From Amaurobius ferox (lineage: Eukaryota > Arthropoda > Arachnida > Araneae > Amaurobiidae): 64,000 nucleotides of DNA. The stretch covers positions 65,199,040-65,263,039 of the forward strand of contig OX578138.1 in the NCBI GenBank assembly GCA_951213105.1, in the 5' to 3' direction. Made by a program: the position numbers and the translations under genes. A model generated the notes under the pieces. The model worked only from the letters and a program-made list of their open reading frames with translations, ran no database searches and was not told the DNA's origin. Below, piece after piece: positions 31,850-42,811 of this stretch (position 1 is the stretch's first letter; each line of letters begins with the position of its first letter).

Positions 31850-32025
31850 TAAACTTTCCAAAGAAATAGTATTATGTAGACTAATTTTTTTTCGAAACTT
31901 TATTTGAAGAAAATTATATTAAACTGCTTAGTAGCGGAATGTAATCAAATGTGTTTATATGGCAGACGATTATTATTCAATTTATACTATTGAAACATTA
32001 AAAAAAATTATATAAAATACATTTT
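31850..32025 (+). repeat. Dispersed repeat D, copy 2
   Basis: Counterpart of 10980-11165; see that entry for shared landmarks. Confidence 0.6.
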
Positions 32026-32809
32026 TATAAATAAGTGGGTTTTACGGCAGCGATTTATAAATCAATCTGCAAGATTTTAGATTTTTCTCAGTATTTATAG
32101 TTCAAATTCCACGTAAGCAAAGTTTTAAAGTTTCTACCTTCAGCAGTTTGAGAAATATGGAATTCCGAAAGTTTGGAAAAAATTGTGTAATTCATACGTT
32201 AGTCAGTTTGCCAGCCTCTCTCACATTTTCACCGAAAATGGATTGACACGAAAATTCACGTACATAAATTGAAGCATAAAAAACATATTTAATTTATAAA
32301 TCATTCCTTCAATATTCTGTAAAGGTCCATATTAAGCATGTCATTCCTGAATGAAATAAAATAAAATACTACCAGTTGCGTAATACCCAACACAAACCTG
32401 TCAGCTGTAGTTAATTAAATAACGGAAAAGACGTGACTGGATACCGGCGTTTAATAAAGAGCCTTATTTATAGAACGCAAAAATACAACACGTTGTCAGT
32501 GACGGACATAAATCTTAATTAACAAGGAACGACAATTCGCAGTTTGAGACGGGGATTTTTTGTCCCTATGTGTTGTTCTTCGTCGTTATTGGAGGAATAA
32601 ATGCTGTGCTTTACGGAGAAACGAAGGATAGGGAAAATCCGATAAACTTATTAATCTAATAAAAGGGAAAATTTCAAAATGCCTTTCTAATTTCAATATC
32701 TCTTATAATTCCGGATGGATTTTGATGAATTTCGTTTTTCAGACAGTAAGCCCGAGTCCAGAGAATATTCTGATATAAGCTTTATCACCCTATAGAGAAG
32801 TATGGAATA

Positions 32810-33245
32810 ACGGAAATTAAAATATATGTTTTTATCTGTCAGTTTATCATGATAGTTCATAACTCGAGAAAGTTTTAAGGCATTTACATACTTTTTTACT
32901 GGCTTGTTAAGCTTACCAAGTATCAGGTTTATGGTCAAAAAGTTTTATGGTCAGGTTTATGGTCAAATGTATAACAGAGAAAATTTGAAAATATAGTTCC
33001 AAGCTAGATATATCGTTAAATACGTGGTCAATTTAGATGAAACTCTTTTCAATAAATGAGACTCTGTCAAAGGAATGTTAAGTTTTATCCTTCTACACCT
33101 GCCCGCGAAACAACGGAAATTAAAACATTTTTATTTGACTGCAATAACCGCTTGTAACTCGAAAGCGGCTCAACCGATTTACACATCTTTCACTGGGTTT
33201 GTTAAGCTTAAATGATAGTAAGCTTGTGGTTAAAAATATTCCAAA
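32810..33245. repeat. About 300-bp direct repeat, two diverged copies
   Basis: Both halves carry AACGGAAATTAAAA, TTTTTAT, a CTCGA(G)AAAG(T/C) phrase, TTACANA, ACTGG(C/G)(T)TTGTTAAGCTTA and GTGGT/GTAAGC-type phrases, at about 32813 and 33115. Between them GGTTTATGGTCA is itself repeated at 32925-32965. Unknown element. Confidence 0.55.
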
Positions 33246-33372
33246 TGTAGTTCCACTTCAATTTTTGTTTCAGTACTATCCCAAACAACGCTGAGTACTT
33301 ATGCTAGTAAGGAGTCAGATAATATATTTAAACAGTTGCAATAGACACAATAATTAATTTGGTATACATATA

Positions 33373-33990
33373 CAGCAGAACTCATATAGAGCAAAATCGC
33401 AAGGGATAGGAAAACAATTCGTTATAATCGATATTCGCAATAACCAATACAAAGTTTAGGTATGAGGTAAATAATTAGAATGACTTATCTACCTATATAT
33501 CGGGAAAAAAAATCATTATAGTAAGATTGAAATACATTCATCTTTTATTTCCGTTGAAAGAAATCTGTATTTTTCTTTTGAATTTATAGCATATTTGTAG
33601 AGCACTTTTCCTTTTGCATCTAAATTGTCACTGCAGTTAGCATTGTGGGCTTTGAAATAGTCTAAATTTTTGAGGCTTTCCACAACAATTTTTAATGTCA
33701 TCCTTTACTCTTTTAAATCAATTTCTGTTTCTTCGGATTCGGATTCGTCAGATGTATTATCAGCAATTCTAACAATAACGGCAGTATTGCTCTTATGCTT
33801 TTGTTTAAACACAATAGCTTATAGCATAATCGTTATAAGTAAGATCTCTTGCCAATCTCCTCTCTCTCGAAACCTATTCATATACACAGGATCGAAAATG
33901 AAGGATTTTTGGATTTTTCTTAAAATCGCAGCAGTTTTCTCTTTGCGAATAAACATCGCTGCAAGCATCAACTGAAAATTTGTAGTCAGT
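33373..33990 (-). pseudogene. Pogo/Tigger-like element end with transposase C-terminal remnant
   Basis: At 33371 a TA is followed by CAGCAGAACTCATATAGAGC and, subterminally, AACAATTCGTTATAATCGAT, the pattern of Tigger-type terminal repeats. On the minus strand from about 33800 the frame reads an acidic stretch (SDESESEETEIDLKE), hits a stop at about 33706, and continues as a 61-codon frame (33701-33516). Pogo/Tigger transposases have an acidic C-terminal tail before the terminal repeat, which suits this placement. The DDE catalytic core and the other end are absent. Confidence 0.6.
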
Positions 33991-34009
33991 CTTTGTGTGT
34001 TTAGATTAT

Positions 34010-34160
34010 ACAGATAAAGAGGTGCAGGGGAAAATACATTTGTCTTAAGTCACTAGATTTTAACATGCAAAATTGTTAGTACTACGTGTGTGTTTTCGGC
34101 CAAATTACTCTTTAGTGTTCTAAATATTTGAGACATCGATGTTTAATCGGTTTAATTATG
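34010..34160 (+). repeat. Dispersed repeat E, copy 1 (partial)
   Basis: GATAAAGAGGTGCAGGGGAA and TCTTAAGTCACTAGATTTTA align with 36109-36165 in copy 2. Only the right half is present. Confidence 0.55.
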
Positions 34161-35175
34161 CTTATTTATTAATTTTGTCTTCTAAATTAAGGGTAGGACA
34201 AATTTTCCCCGTTCAAACAAGATGGACATTCTAATTAAAAGAAGGCATATGAAATATACGACTTCAAGTGTTGAAACAATTGAAGCCACATATTTTTTCT
34301 TGCAAAAACAACGGAATCAAGCCCGCCTTTGAAAAGGCTTTACAATCTCCTTCCATTAGGTAATAACAGTGTCCGCCTGGCTGTACTTTGGATCCTCGGT
34401 ACGATATGTAAATTCCCCACTCCCATTCCTACTCCAATATGTTGCTTAAAAATATAAGATCAAATAGCGATTGGGAAAAAAAGTAAGTAAAATTTTTTGA
34501 AAAGTTACTTATTGCATTAAATATTTCGAACTTTCTTACTTTTTAATCATGTCTAAACCATTTGGGCTTGTGAGAGATATAAAGGGCCATAAATTTTGAA
34601 TTAGAAATATAAAAATACATAAAAAGTTATTTAGAAATCGTTAAAGCAGAGGATTCCTCTTTATAAATGGCTTTCTTTGATAAACAAGCATATATACCTT
34701 CATGAGATATATTACGCTGTTTTTTTACTTCTGTTTATATGATTCTTAAAGGTGTAAAAGAAAGTTGATTTGAAAGTTTATTAGTATTCGGATTAAATTA
34801 TACAATCTATTAATTACTTTCAAATAAAAAAAAATGAAACCCGTGTCTAGAATAATATTAGCCATAAAATCTTGTATTTAGGATAAAATGTTTGACTGTA
34901 TTGTTCAGTTTTGTCTTCCATTTAAACGTAAATTCTAATTAGGTATAATTAAACAAATTTAACTTTATTTTGATAATACACAGTTTTGATAATTATAGCA
35001 ATCTGGACGAATAAAAACAAGACTCTTATTTAGAGATACATTAATTTAAACATGAAATTTATGAAAGAGCTTTCATCTGGTAGTAAGAAGTGTGCACCAT
35101 TTTTGATGGAACTATTAAGTATTTTTATTCTCTTTTGCATACTTCTTTCGTATAGTTATGCAAATTTTAAGAAAA
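34161..35175. other. No gene recognised
   Basis: AT-rich, no supported structure. Confidence 0.5.
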
Positions 35176-35177
35176 AA

Positions 35178-35580
35178 CGGAAGTGACATCGCCACAACTG
35201 GGAATTGAAATCCTCAGTCAACTACCTACCTTTTATGGAATTTGATGCTGAATTTATATCAGTTATCATCCAAGCTCTATTCATAGCCAATCCTGAGAAA
35301 TAGATGTTTCAAGCAAATTTTTGATCCAGAAGTGGAAATTTTTAGTAAACCAATAAATCTCCTCTGGACATTAATGCTGAATTCATATCCGTCATCATCT
35401 AAGCCAAATCTATAGCCATTCTTGAGAAATAGCTGTTTCAAGAAAGTTTTTGAAACGAAAGTGGAACTCCTCAGCAACCCTTCCGCCCCCCTATATTCTC
35501 CTCCAGAATTTGATTTTGAATTCAAATCACTTACCATCTGAGCTCTATCTTTAGCAGATCCCGAGAAATAGATAATAGAT
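35178..35580. repeat. About 130-bp tandem repeat, three diverged units
   Basis: Each unit has a GAAATCCTCAG(T/C)CAAC-like phrase, CTCC-rich middle, TTGATGCTGAATT(T/C)ATAT, ATCA(T)C and a CTGAGAAATAGATGTTTCAA-like end. Landmarks fall near 35213, 35345 and 35470. The 86-codon minus frame over it has no other support. Confidence 0.75.
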
Positions 35581-35925
35581 AGAAAACAAAATTCGTAAAA
35601 TCAATAGAACGGCAAAACTTTTGCCACCAATAAACATTAATATCATCATAAATACTAATACTTAACAATAATAAATATTAATATTTAATACGTACATTAA
35701 TACTAATACTAAACATTCGTATGTTATTTATTTCTTAGGGCAAAACAAGTAAAACAAAAGCGTAATACTATCTTGAAACCTAAATGTTATTAATTATTAG
35801 CTGGGATATTAATTAAAAGTGTTTTCCAAATTGGACAGTTAAATTAATTATTTAGAAAGTGAAAAAAAAATCTCTCGCTCTTTCATGCCATTAAAATGAC
35901 CCCTAAACTTTCAAGTAATATTTAA
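35581..35925. other. No gene recognised
   Basis: AT-rich with short TAATACTAA-type runs (35640-35710). Confidence 0.5.
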
Positions 35926-35929
35926 AACG

Positions 35930-36260
35930 GAAAAGAGGTGAGCTGTTGCAGCAACTCCAGAAAATTTTTCTAAAGGAACTCTCCAGAAAATGAAAATATC
36001 TGAGACTTCAGCAAGAACAACATCCTGCGTCGAGTGACGTTTAAAGTGAGTGATGACGGGGTTATTCCGATAGGTGCTCTCCTCCTTCTAGATCTCCTCG
36101 ACAGAAGATAAAGCGGTGCATGGTAGGAAAAGACGTTTGCCTTTAGTCACCAGATTTAAAAGTCCAACATAGCATCGGTGCCTGTTTTTTTTTCGAACGA
36201 ACGAATTCTTAACGTTCTTAATTTTTACGGGAAGCAGATTTAATCGGAACACAGATAAGT
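35930..36260 (+). repeat. Dispersed repeat E, copy 2
   Basis: Aligned by eye with 39310-39650: TTCTAAAGGAA, AAATGAAAATATCTG, AAGAACAACATCC, GTGAGTGATGACGGGGTTAT, CGATAGGTGCT, GGTGCATGG and AACGAATTCTTA. Both copies are in the same orientation, 3.4 kb apart. The core is GC-richer than its surroundings; no frame is conserved. Confidence 0.75.
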
Positions 36261-36599
36261 TTATCGATAAATTTTGTTTTTGAAAGCAAGCGGAAAGAAG
36301 GTTTACAGTTTTGTTAGTAAGTTTAAATCGTGATTCGATTGAAAATGTTGTATTATTGAGGAGGATTGTATTTTTTAACTTTTGTTGTAAGTCATTGAGA
36401 TAAAATAAAATGTGACTACAACAAAATGTTGGACTAAAAAGTAAAAATGTTTTTTGTAAACAACACCCTGAAACAAAGTAGTAATGATATTAATCTGCGT
36501 TTTATGTTCTTTTGGTTTCCTTTTGCAGCACTTTGAGAGATTTAATTTAAAAATTGGATTAATAGAACGTCACTGGATTTGCATTTTTTATATATTTGA

Positions 36600-36820
36600 A
36601 GATAAAAATGTATTTTAGATATCTTTGAAAGCATACACGTATTTTTAGATATCTTTGAAGACATACAAGCACTTTTAGATGTCTTTGACGACATGCACAT
36701 ATTTTTAGATAACTTTGAAGATATATACGCATTTTTTATATTTTTAAGGTATATACGTATTTTTAGATATCTTTCAAGACGAATACGTATTTTTAAATGT
36801 CTTTGAAGACATACGTTATT
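36600..36820. repeat. 33-bp minisatellite, about 7 units
   Basis: Unit close to ATTTTTAGATATCTTTGAAG plus ACATACACGT. Because 33 is a multiple of three, the minus strand stays open and gives an 11-residue periodic peptide (pattern C-M-S-S-K-x-S-K). This looks like repeat translation and not a gene. Confidence 0.85.
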
Positions 36821-36899
36821 TTTGGAAATAATGACAGCACACGTGTGTGAACGTGTGACAGGATATTTTCCTAAATAATTGATCAATTTGATTATAATT

Positions 36900-37425
36900 T
36901 TTTATGTTTTTTTCGTTGAAAATAATTCAATATTGAGAAAATAATTCAATATTGAGATATTAACCAATAGAGAGGCCATCATTTTTATTCTCTTACATTG
37001 TATAGGTTTCTGTACAATAGTGTAAGAACATTCTATACAATAGTGTAAGAAAAACGGCAAGTATTTTTTTCGCGGAAAGTTAGTAATTCGGCATTTTGAC
37101 AGAAAAACACTTTTCAAGAATTCCTGACCACATTTCGAATACTTTCTGAAAGATGCCCGTCTGTGTGTGTGCGTGAGGTGCGGAATCAATAAATTAAAAA
37201 AAAATGCGTGTATCGTTAAGAAATTTTATGTGTTGAAATATTATGCAGAAACTAAAATTCGATAGAATTTCTTGTAATTTGTATCATTAAAAGTCGAATT
37301 ATTCTAAATTTAAGACTTTCATGGCATTATTTTCTACGAAGAAGCAGGAAAACACTCACAACAACGGTGATACTATAATAGTTCACGTGAGAAAATGATA
37401 GTTTGAGCTACATTATGGCTGCAAA
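36900..37425. other. No gene recognised
   Basis: Contains small local duplications (AATAATTCAATATTGAGA at 36920-36957; TACAATAGTGTAAGAA at 37013-37051). No gene. Confidence 0.5.
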
Positions 37426-37427
37426 TA

Positions 37428-38729
37428 CAGGGTGGTAAAAAAGTAAGTAGGTCTGCCCATTTTCGCTCTGTACGCAACAGAATTCTCCGCAATTTTTTCG
37501 AAAACGCTTTATTAACCTCGTAATGGATTAATTGTTGGGGATTTTAGAGCATGGGCATTTCTTATGAAACTCTTCCATGGCACAAGAATCGCTAAAGAAA
37601 TATTACTCTAAAATAAAAAAAAAAATTCTGATGTGGGCAGCACATGACTTTCCTTATATAATGCAAAGAATTTACTACTTTACAGTAAAAAAAATAGGTT
37701 ATTCTTATAGTAGATACTTATATTATTTCTAAGATATTGAATTTTCGTCAATTAGTCGTCATTTTCATTGATTTAGCATCATTTTTATGCATTTGGCAAC
37801 ATTTAGAAATGTCACCAAGTTGGCGATATTCCGCCAAATTCGTCGCCAAAATCACCAAGCGTTATAGGCGGAGAAATAAGTTCAGATAAATGACTATTGG
37901 CGTTCAAATACAAAAGTATTACTCAAAGTATCTTTTCTCATGAATGGAACGAGCTAGATTCACGAGAATGATGTCACCAAATTTGTCGCATGATATTACA
38001 TATGAAAAGTGAACATGTTTCTCAACAGTTAATATATTTTTTTAATTTATGGGATTTTTTGATAAATTTATTTGAAAAATGTGCAATATCAAAAGAACGG
38101 TTCATACTAGCGTTCTAACGTTTATGTTAATAGCTTTCTAAGGAAAAATTACATAAGAAATGTCTATTTGCGTAACTTTATTAAAGGTTTTGATTTTTTT
38201 GATGATTTTTTCAAAATTTCATTCGAAAATTTAGGGGGGTTCTGAGCATTAGATTGTGTTTAAAAATAATAGACTTCCAGTGTTTACAGATTTTGACTTT
38301 TGTACCAAATTTCATTCGAATCGCTCCATTCGCTCGTGAGATATCGTTTCCACACACACACACACACACAGACATCACCTCAAAAATATTCGATTCGTAA
38401 TCAGAGATGCTTGAAACGTGCTCTCCCGTCGAAAACTCGAATTCGAATTTTCAAACCCCCTCACAATACTTTCCTTATACATTATACTATGTATATAAGA
38501 AAAGTAATAAGAAATATTTTCCTCTGGGAAAACGCCATGTTCTTTGTTTGATAAAAATGTGGTCTGTAATGTAATTATGGACTGATGAATTAAAATCAGT
38601 AAACAATATTTGTGATATATTTTTGAGAGTATATTAGTGCCACCTAACTGAAAAAAATCCTACTATTGTAGTTTGTCGGTACATTATATGAATTTGAAAT
38701 TTAATGTGTGCGGTTTTTCGATCACCTTG
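37428..38729. mobile_element. Mariner-like MITE, interrupted
   Basis: Left end CAGGGTGGTAAAAAAGTAAG after TA at 37426-37427; right end ...CGATCACCTTG before TA at 38730-38731. The ends form a short imperfect inverted repeat (CAGGGTG against CAAGGTG). Without the HP insertion the element is about 410 bp. A relative lacking the insertion is at 23650-24034. No transposase remnant. Confidence 0.6.
37617..38506 (+). mobile_element. HP repeat, copy 8, complete, with empty-site evidence
   Basis: 890-bp HP element bounded by comparison with the unoccupied MITE relative. The start is an A-run then TTCTGATGTGGGCAGCACAT and GACTTTCCTTATATAATGCA; the (CA)n tract is at 38353-38370, the CGAATTTTCAAAC phrase near 38441, and the terminal hairpin at 38467-38506. 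The subterminal ACTTTCCTTATATA near the start is close to the reverse complement of the 3' end (TATATAAGAAAAGT). AATAA appears on both sides and may be the target duplication, but the A-run blurs the left limit. Non-coding. Confidence 0.75.
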
Positions 38730-38889
38730 TATTATTAAAATGGTGTGTTAATTAAATTTTATTAACACACATTATTCAAATACAACCAATTTAACAGCGT
38801 CACCGATCTGTTTTTATTAAAAAAAATGAAACTTCAAAGAGTTAAAAAAAAATATTTTTAGAAAATATTTAAAAGAATAACTTGTGATT

Positions 38890-38965
38890 GAAAGGCCATA
38901 AAATGTATTTTATTTTGATACAAATGGACCTAAATAATTTATGAAACATGAATGTATGAGAAAGT
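38890..38965. repeat. Fragment shared with the window end
   Basis: TGATACAAATGGACCTAAAT through GAGAAAGTTGAGTGGA aligns with 63940-64000. Undefined dispersed repeat. Confidence 0.5.
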
Positions 38966-39305
38966 TGAGTGGAGTCACACATATTTTGTAAAAAAGAACG
39001 ACATGAAATATGTCATAAATTAAGTTAAAATAAATTACACTAATTTTCTTATATAACTTCAAAGACGAGAACGAAAGATGGCCACTACAAGATATTCTTT
39101 TGTACGAAAAGCAATGGCAAAACCTAAACAAAATAAAGCAATTTTGAGGACGAAAATGATGCTAATATTTAGTGGTGATTTAATGATATTCATCCAAGGT
39201 TTAATTAAAGGTCTAACAGTTGACGGTAAAGCCAATTACTTATAAACTGCAAAAAATTCCCTTCTTTTTGATGCAATTAAAGCGATTTAGAGGCGTCCTC
39301 TGAAT
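38966..39305. other. No gene recognised
   Basis: AT-rich, nothing supported. Confidence 0.5.
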
Positions 39306-39309
39306 CCAA

Positions 39310-39650
39310 AAGGAAACGGAGGTAAAGTCTGCATTTTCTCCAGAAGAAAAATAAAGAACATTTCTAAAGGAATCGCCGGATAAAATGAAAATATCTGCTC
39401 TCAGAGTTCAGGAAGAACAACATCCGGCTCCGAGAGCCGCTTTCAGTGAGTGATGACGGGGTTATTACGATAGGTGCTGTTCTCCTCTTATAGACATACG
39501 CGACAGGAGATATGGAGGTGCATGGGGCAAGGTCGGTTGCTTTAAGCCCCCCGCCTTAAGTCCAAGACAGTAATTTCCCCCTGTGCCTTATCTCCCAACG
39601 AATTCTTAGGCATTTTAAATTTTTAAGACAGGGTGGATTTAATCAAATGA
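39310..39650 (+). repeat. Dispersed repeat E, copy 3
   Basis: Counterpart of 35930-36260 with the same landmarks in the same order, including GTGAGTGATGACGGGGTTAT at about 39448 and CGATAGGTGCT after it. Confidence 0.75.
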
Positions 39651-39912
39651 TAGATGCGTATTTCCTTCATTTTTATTTATTTATAAAAAATGGGATTTTT
39701 ATTGTTTTGTAAGTAGTTAAATTGAAGAATACGTTGAACGTTTTGAAGAATATTGTGTTGTTGCTGTGTTTCAGCATTTATTGCAAGTCAGGTTTATTGT
39801 AAGGGAAAATAAATATGATTAGGATAAAACTTGACAATAAGAATTGTGATAGATTTATGTTTTTAGATAAAGCGAAAAATAAATATTTTTAAAATAATGC
39901 CCGTGAGTGTGA

Positions 39913-39960
39913 GTATGTATGTATGTATATATATATATGTATGCATGTATGTATGTATGC
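39913..39960. repeat. (GTAT)n / (AT)n compound microsatellite
   Basis: GTATGTATGTATGTATATAT followed by further GTATG units. Produces spurious Y/T/H-rich frames on both strands. Confidence 0.9.
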
Positions 39961-40125
39961 TTTGTGTGTGAATCTACTTGTATGCGTGGGACTAGTAGGG
40001 CCAGAACTACTATACAACGAAATCCCTCAGTACGGGGCGCCACAGGGCTTTTAGAGGGACCCAAATTAAAATTGGACTATTACTTTGGGAATTATAAATA
40101 GTACACAGCCCAAAGGAAAATGTCA

Positions 40126-40180
40126 CCTGGGGACCCAGGATTCGAAGTCCTGATACTGATTCCTAGAACGATATATCCTG
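40126..40180 (-). tRNA. tRNA-like fragment, decayed
   Basis: Minus strand has a B-box-like GACTTCGAATCCTGGGTCCC preceded by a weak anticodon-arm-like region. No acceptor pairing. Probably a tRNA-derived repeat fragment. Confidence 0.25.
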
Positions 40181-40199
40181 AAGAATTTTGAGAATTTTT

Positions 40200-40585
40200 G
40201 TCTGAATTCGTTCAGTCAGGAAAGGTTATAATTTACTTCGTTGTTATCAGTAAATATCACGTTTATGTTGTATTAATTTGATCCATATAAATTTGAAGTT
40301 CAAAAGGAAATGATAAATCTCAGAGGAAGCTGATTCTTTCTAATGGAACCACTCCTTTCAATAATCAATAGTCTAGTTAAAGCGTATAAATATCAAGTAT
40401 AACGATCATAAATTTATTAATTAATTTTATATGAAAATTCTCGAATTCCTCAAATATGTTATAGATGCTAATTTTAAGATACATTTTGATTCAAGTCTAT
40501 ATTTAAATCAGATAGTAGATGTTATACTCGTATATATATTTGTAGGGAATAAATATAAATTTAGGGGAAAAAAGACAATTGGATG
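40200..40585. other. No gene recognised
   Basis: AT-rich. Confidence 0.5.
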
Positions 40586-40587
40586 AA

Positions 40588-40803
40588 AATAGAGTAATGT
40601 GTCGAATAAAGACACATTACACTATTTTCTTCCGATCAATAGAGTAACGTGGCCAATAAAACCACATTACACTATTTTATTTCGATCAATAGAGTAATGT
40701 GGCTAATAAAGCCACATTACACTATTTTCTTCCGATCAATAGAGTAATGTCGCCAATACAGCCACATTACACTATTTTCTTCCGATCAATACAATAATGT
40801 GAC
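40588..40803. repeat. 50-bp tandem repeat of hairpin units, 4.3 copies
   Basis: Units 40588-40637, 40638-40687, 40688-40737 and 40738-40787, plus a partial unit to about 40803. Each unit contains AGTAATGTGGC, a short loop and GCCACATTAC, so each can form a hairpin with ATAG/CTATT extending the stem. Several differences between units fall at paired positions (for example GTGTC with GACAC in unit 1). Confidence 0.92.
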
Positions 40804-40988
40804 TTTCGCGTATAGCTCATTTTTTAGTAATATGGCATCCTACGTTGAGGCTAGATAAAACTCGCATAAAAGACAATAAATATTTAATTAGAAATATTTA
40901 GAGGTTGTTTACCATTGAAGACCACCGTGCTTCAAAAAAGGCCAACATTAGGACAATGCCATTTGGTTTAAACTGCTGTCGAAATTAA

Positions 40989-41152
40989 TCTGCAATAAAT
41001 TTCGTTAATAACAGCATAAAAAGTATCAACCAACTTCAACGGTAGAAATAGACGGTAGAATTTTGACGAAATAGGTTCATTTTTTTTTTGTCTGGTTGAT
41101 ACTTTTTATCTGCTTTTTATGCTGTTATTAGCGAAGTACATTTTATTGCAGA
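40989..41152. repeat. Inverted repeat with 45-60 bp arms
   Basis: Left arm 40989-41032 contains TCTGCAATAAA, CGTTAATAACAGCATAAAAA and GTATCAACCA. The right arm 41093-41152 is its reverse complement, with two small insertions. Loop about 60 bp. Likely a small foldback or MITE remnant; no target duplication found. Confidence 0.75.
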
Positions 41153-41650
41153 CCAACGCTAAGCGTTTACGATTCTAATGTTGAATTTTTATCGAATAAA
41201 AAAAATTCTGTACAAAATTCGAAGTTTTATTTAATGAGAAATCAATTGTTTGGCTTCAAAATTAAAGAGTAATGAAATAGTTAAAGTAATAGAGAAAAAT
41301 AGAATATTTCAGGTAACAATACTCTTTTAGCAAAATATTTTTATTTCTGAACACTATTACGTAACACGTCTACAAAACCGTACAGAATTAGCTGGAATAC
41401 ACTGTGGAAGTTACAAGCGTTTTCAATCAGCTTTACCTTCATACGCCCGCATTAGATGGTTACAGATTAGGTGTTTACAGATGCTTATACAGATAGTAAC
41501 ATATTAATTTTCAAATGTCGAGAAGAATACGTTTATTATTAAAACATGAATATAATTTTCACTTAGAAATTTAGGAATTCATTGATTTGAACTTAAGCTA
41601 TGGAGTTTTATTTATTACTTTATAGCATTTCATTTATTACTTTATAGAAA
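41153..41650. other. No gene recognised
   Basis: AT-rich. Confidence 0.5.
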
Positions 41651-41654
41651 CCAA

Positions 41655-42811
41655 CAACATTTTATTAACACTTTCCCGCATAGTTGAAAAGCGTTTATGA
41701 CTTTGTTCATTCTGTCTGACTGTCCGTTCGCACGATAACTGACGTAAAAATGACGTTATCAATATGAAATTTTAGCATGTTGGGACGGTTTGTGGGACAT
41801 ATGGGAATGTGAATGAATAATATCATCCAATTGGTTTTGGATTGAACCCGGGTTGAAAAAGTGAAATACATTGAACTCTATGGGACCTAATTTTAAAATT
41901 TACAAATTGCTTCGAAAATGCTAGGAAATATTCAAATTATTCCATAAAATATATAAAAAAATTTCAGAAAAATATATTTGGTAGTTCTTTTTAAATAAAA
42001 ATTAAAATAATAATTACACCTATATTATATGAAGATATTACATGACCCGCTGCAAAATAAAATATGGCATCCATCTTTTTTTCTCAGTATAAAAAGTGTT
42101 GTATCCGTCCTAAAACTGTTTTATTTTTGCTTAATTTCTGTGCATCTATATTCTGAAACTATGCAATTACAAAATATTTGAGTTTAAATGATCAACCATC
42201 TTGTGTCAAAATCGTGATTTTTAAAGTTCTTTTAAATTTATATTTAGTGTTGCATCCGTGCTAACGCCGCTTTATTTTTGCGTGTTTTCTGTGCATCTAA
42301 ATTCTGTGCCAACGCAATTACAATGTTTTTGAGTTTAAAGGATCCTCAAAATTTGATTATTTCTACACGAAGCCTAATTTTAATGGTTGCAGAATGTAAA
42401 TAAGTGATTGCAAGATGAGTTAGTTGTATAAGAATGGCTGAATTTTTTTCACATAAAATTATTTAGCTCTGGAGTCTGAAATATTAGTGATATGAATGAA
42501 ATATTCATTGTTTTTACATAGAGAGCCAGATGATTCATATTTCAATGACGTCAATTGAATAAAGTTAATTTTTTTTATGAAGTTTTAAGTTTTCAAATAT
42601 AATAAATTATTGTAGTACTGTGATAATTTAAAATATATCAGCGCTGAATGAATCGCATTTTAGAGATGTAATTTAATATAAAGCATGAAAGATCAAGCAT
42701 TCATAAAGCATTGATTATGAAACACTTTCCAACTAAAATGAAATTTTACTTGGAAAGTGTTTCATAATCAATGCTTTATGAATGCTTGATCTTTCATGCT
42801 TTATATTAAAT
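41655..42811 (+). repeat. Dispersed repeat F, copy 1, ending in a palindrome
   Basis: About 1.1 kb that aligns, inverted, with 61620-62640. Shared landmarks: TTAACACTTTCC near one end; CATTCTGTC(T/C)G(A/T)CTGTC; AAAAATGAC(G/T)TTATC; GAAATACATT; GATTGCTTCGAAAAT; AAAATATGGC; GTGCATCTA(A/T)ATTCTG; TTATTTAGCTCTG; GATATGAATGAAATATT; and TCAGCGCTGAATG. The end in this copy is the palindrome at 42671-42811. No open frame of note. Confidence 0.8.
42671..42811. repeat. 141-bp near-perfect palindrome
   Basis: Centred at 42741. Arms of 69 bp pair at every position except 42733/42749, with a 3-base loop. Outer ends ATTTAATATAAAGCATG and its complement; inner GAAACACTTTCCAA and its complement. The other copy of repeat F (61620-61665) has only one half of this sequence, so the palindrome arose by inverted duplication of the repeat's end. 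Confidence 0.92.

Noticed and set aside
33670..33975. 101-codon plus-strand protein with a hydrophobic segment
   Set aside because: It is antisense to the acidic pogo-like transposase tail; the Ser-rich stretch is the complement of the acidic codons.
36542..36886. 114-codon repetitive protein
   Set aside because: The periodic peptide comes from a 33-bp minisatellite whose length is a multiple of three.
40588..40803. CRISPR array
   Set aside because: No unique spacers; the whole 50-bp unit repeats, and the host is a eukaryote.
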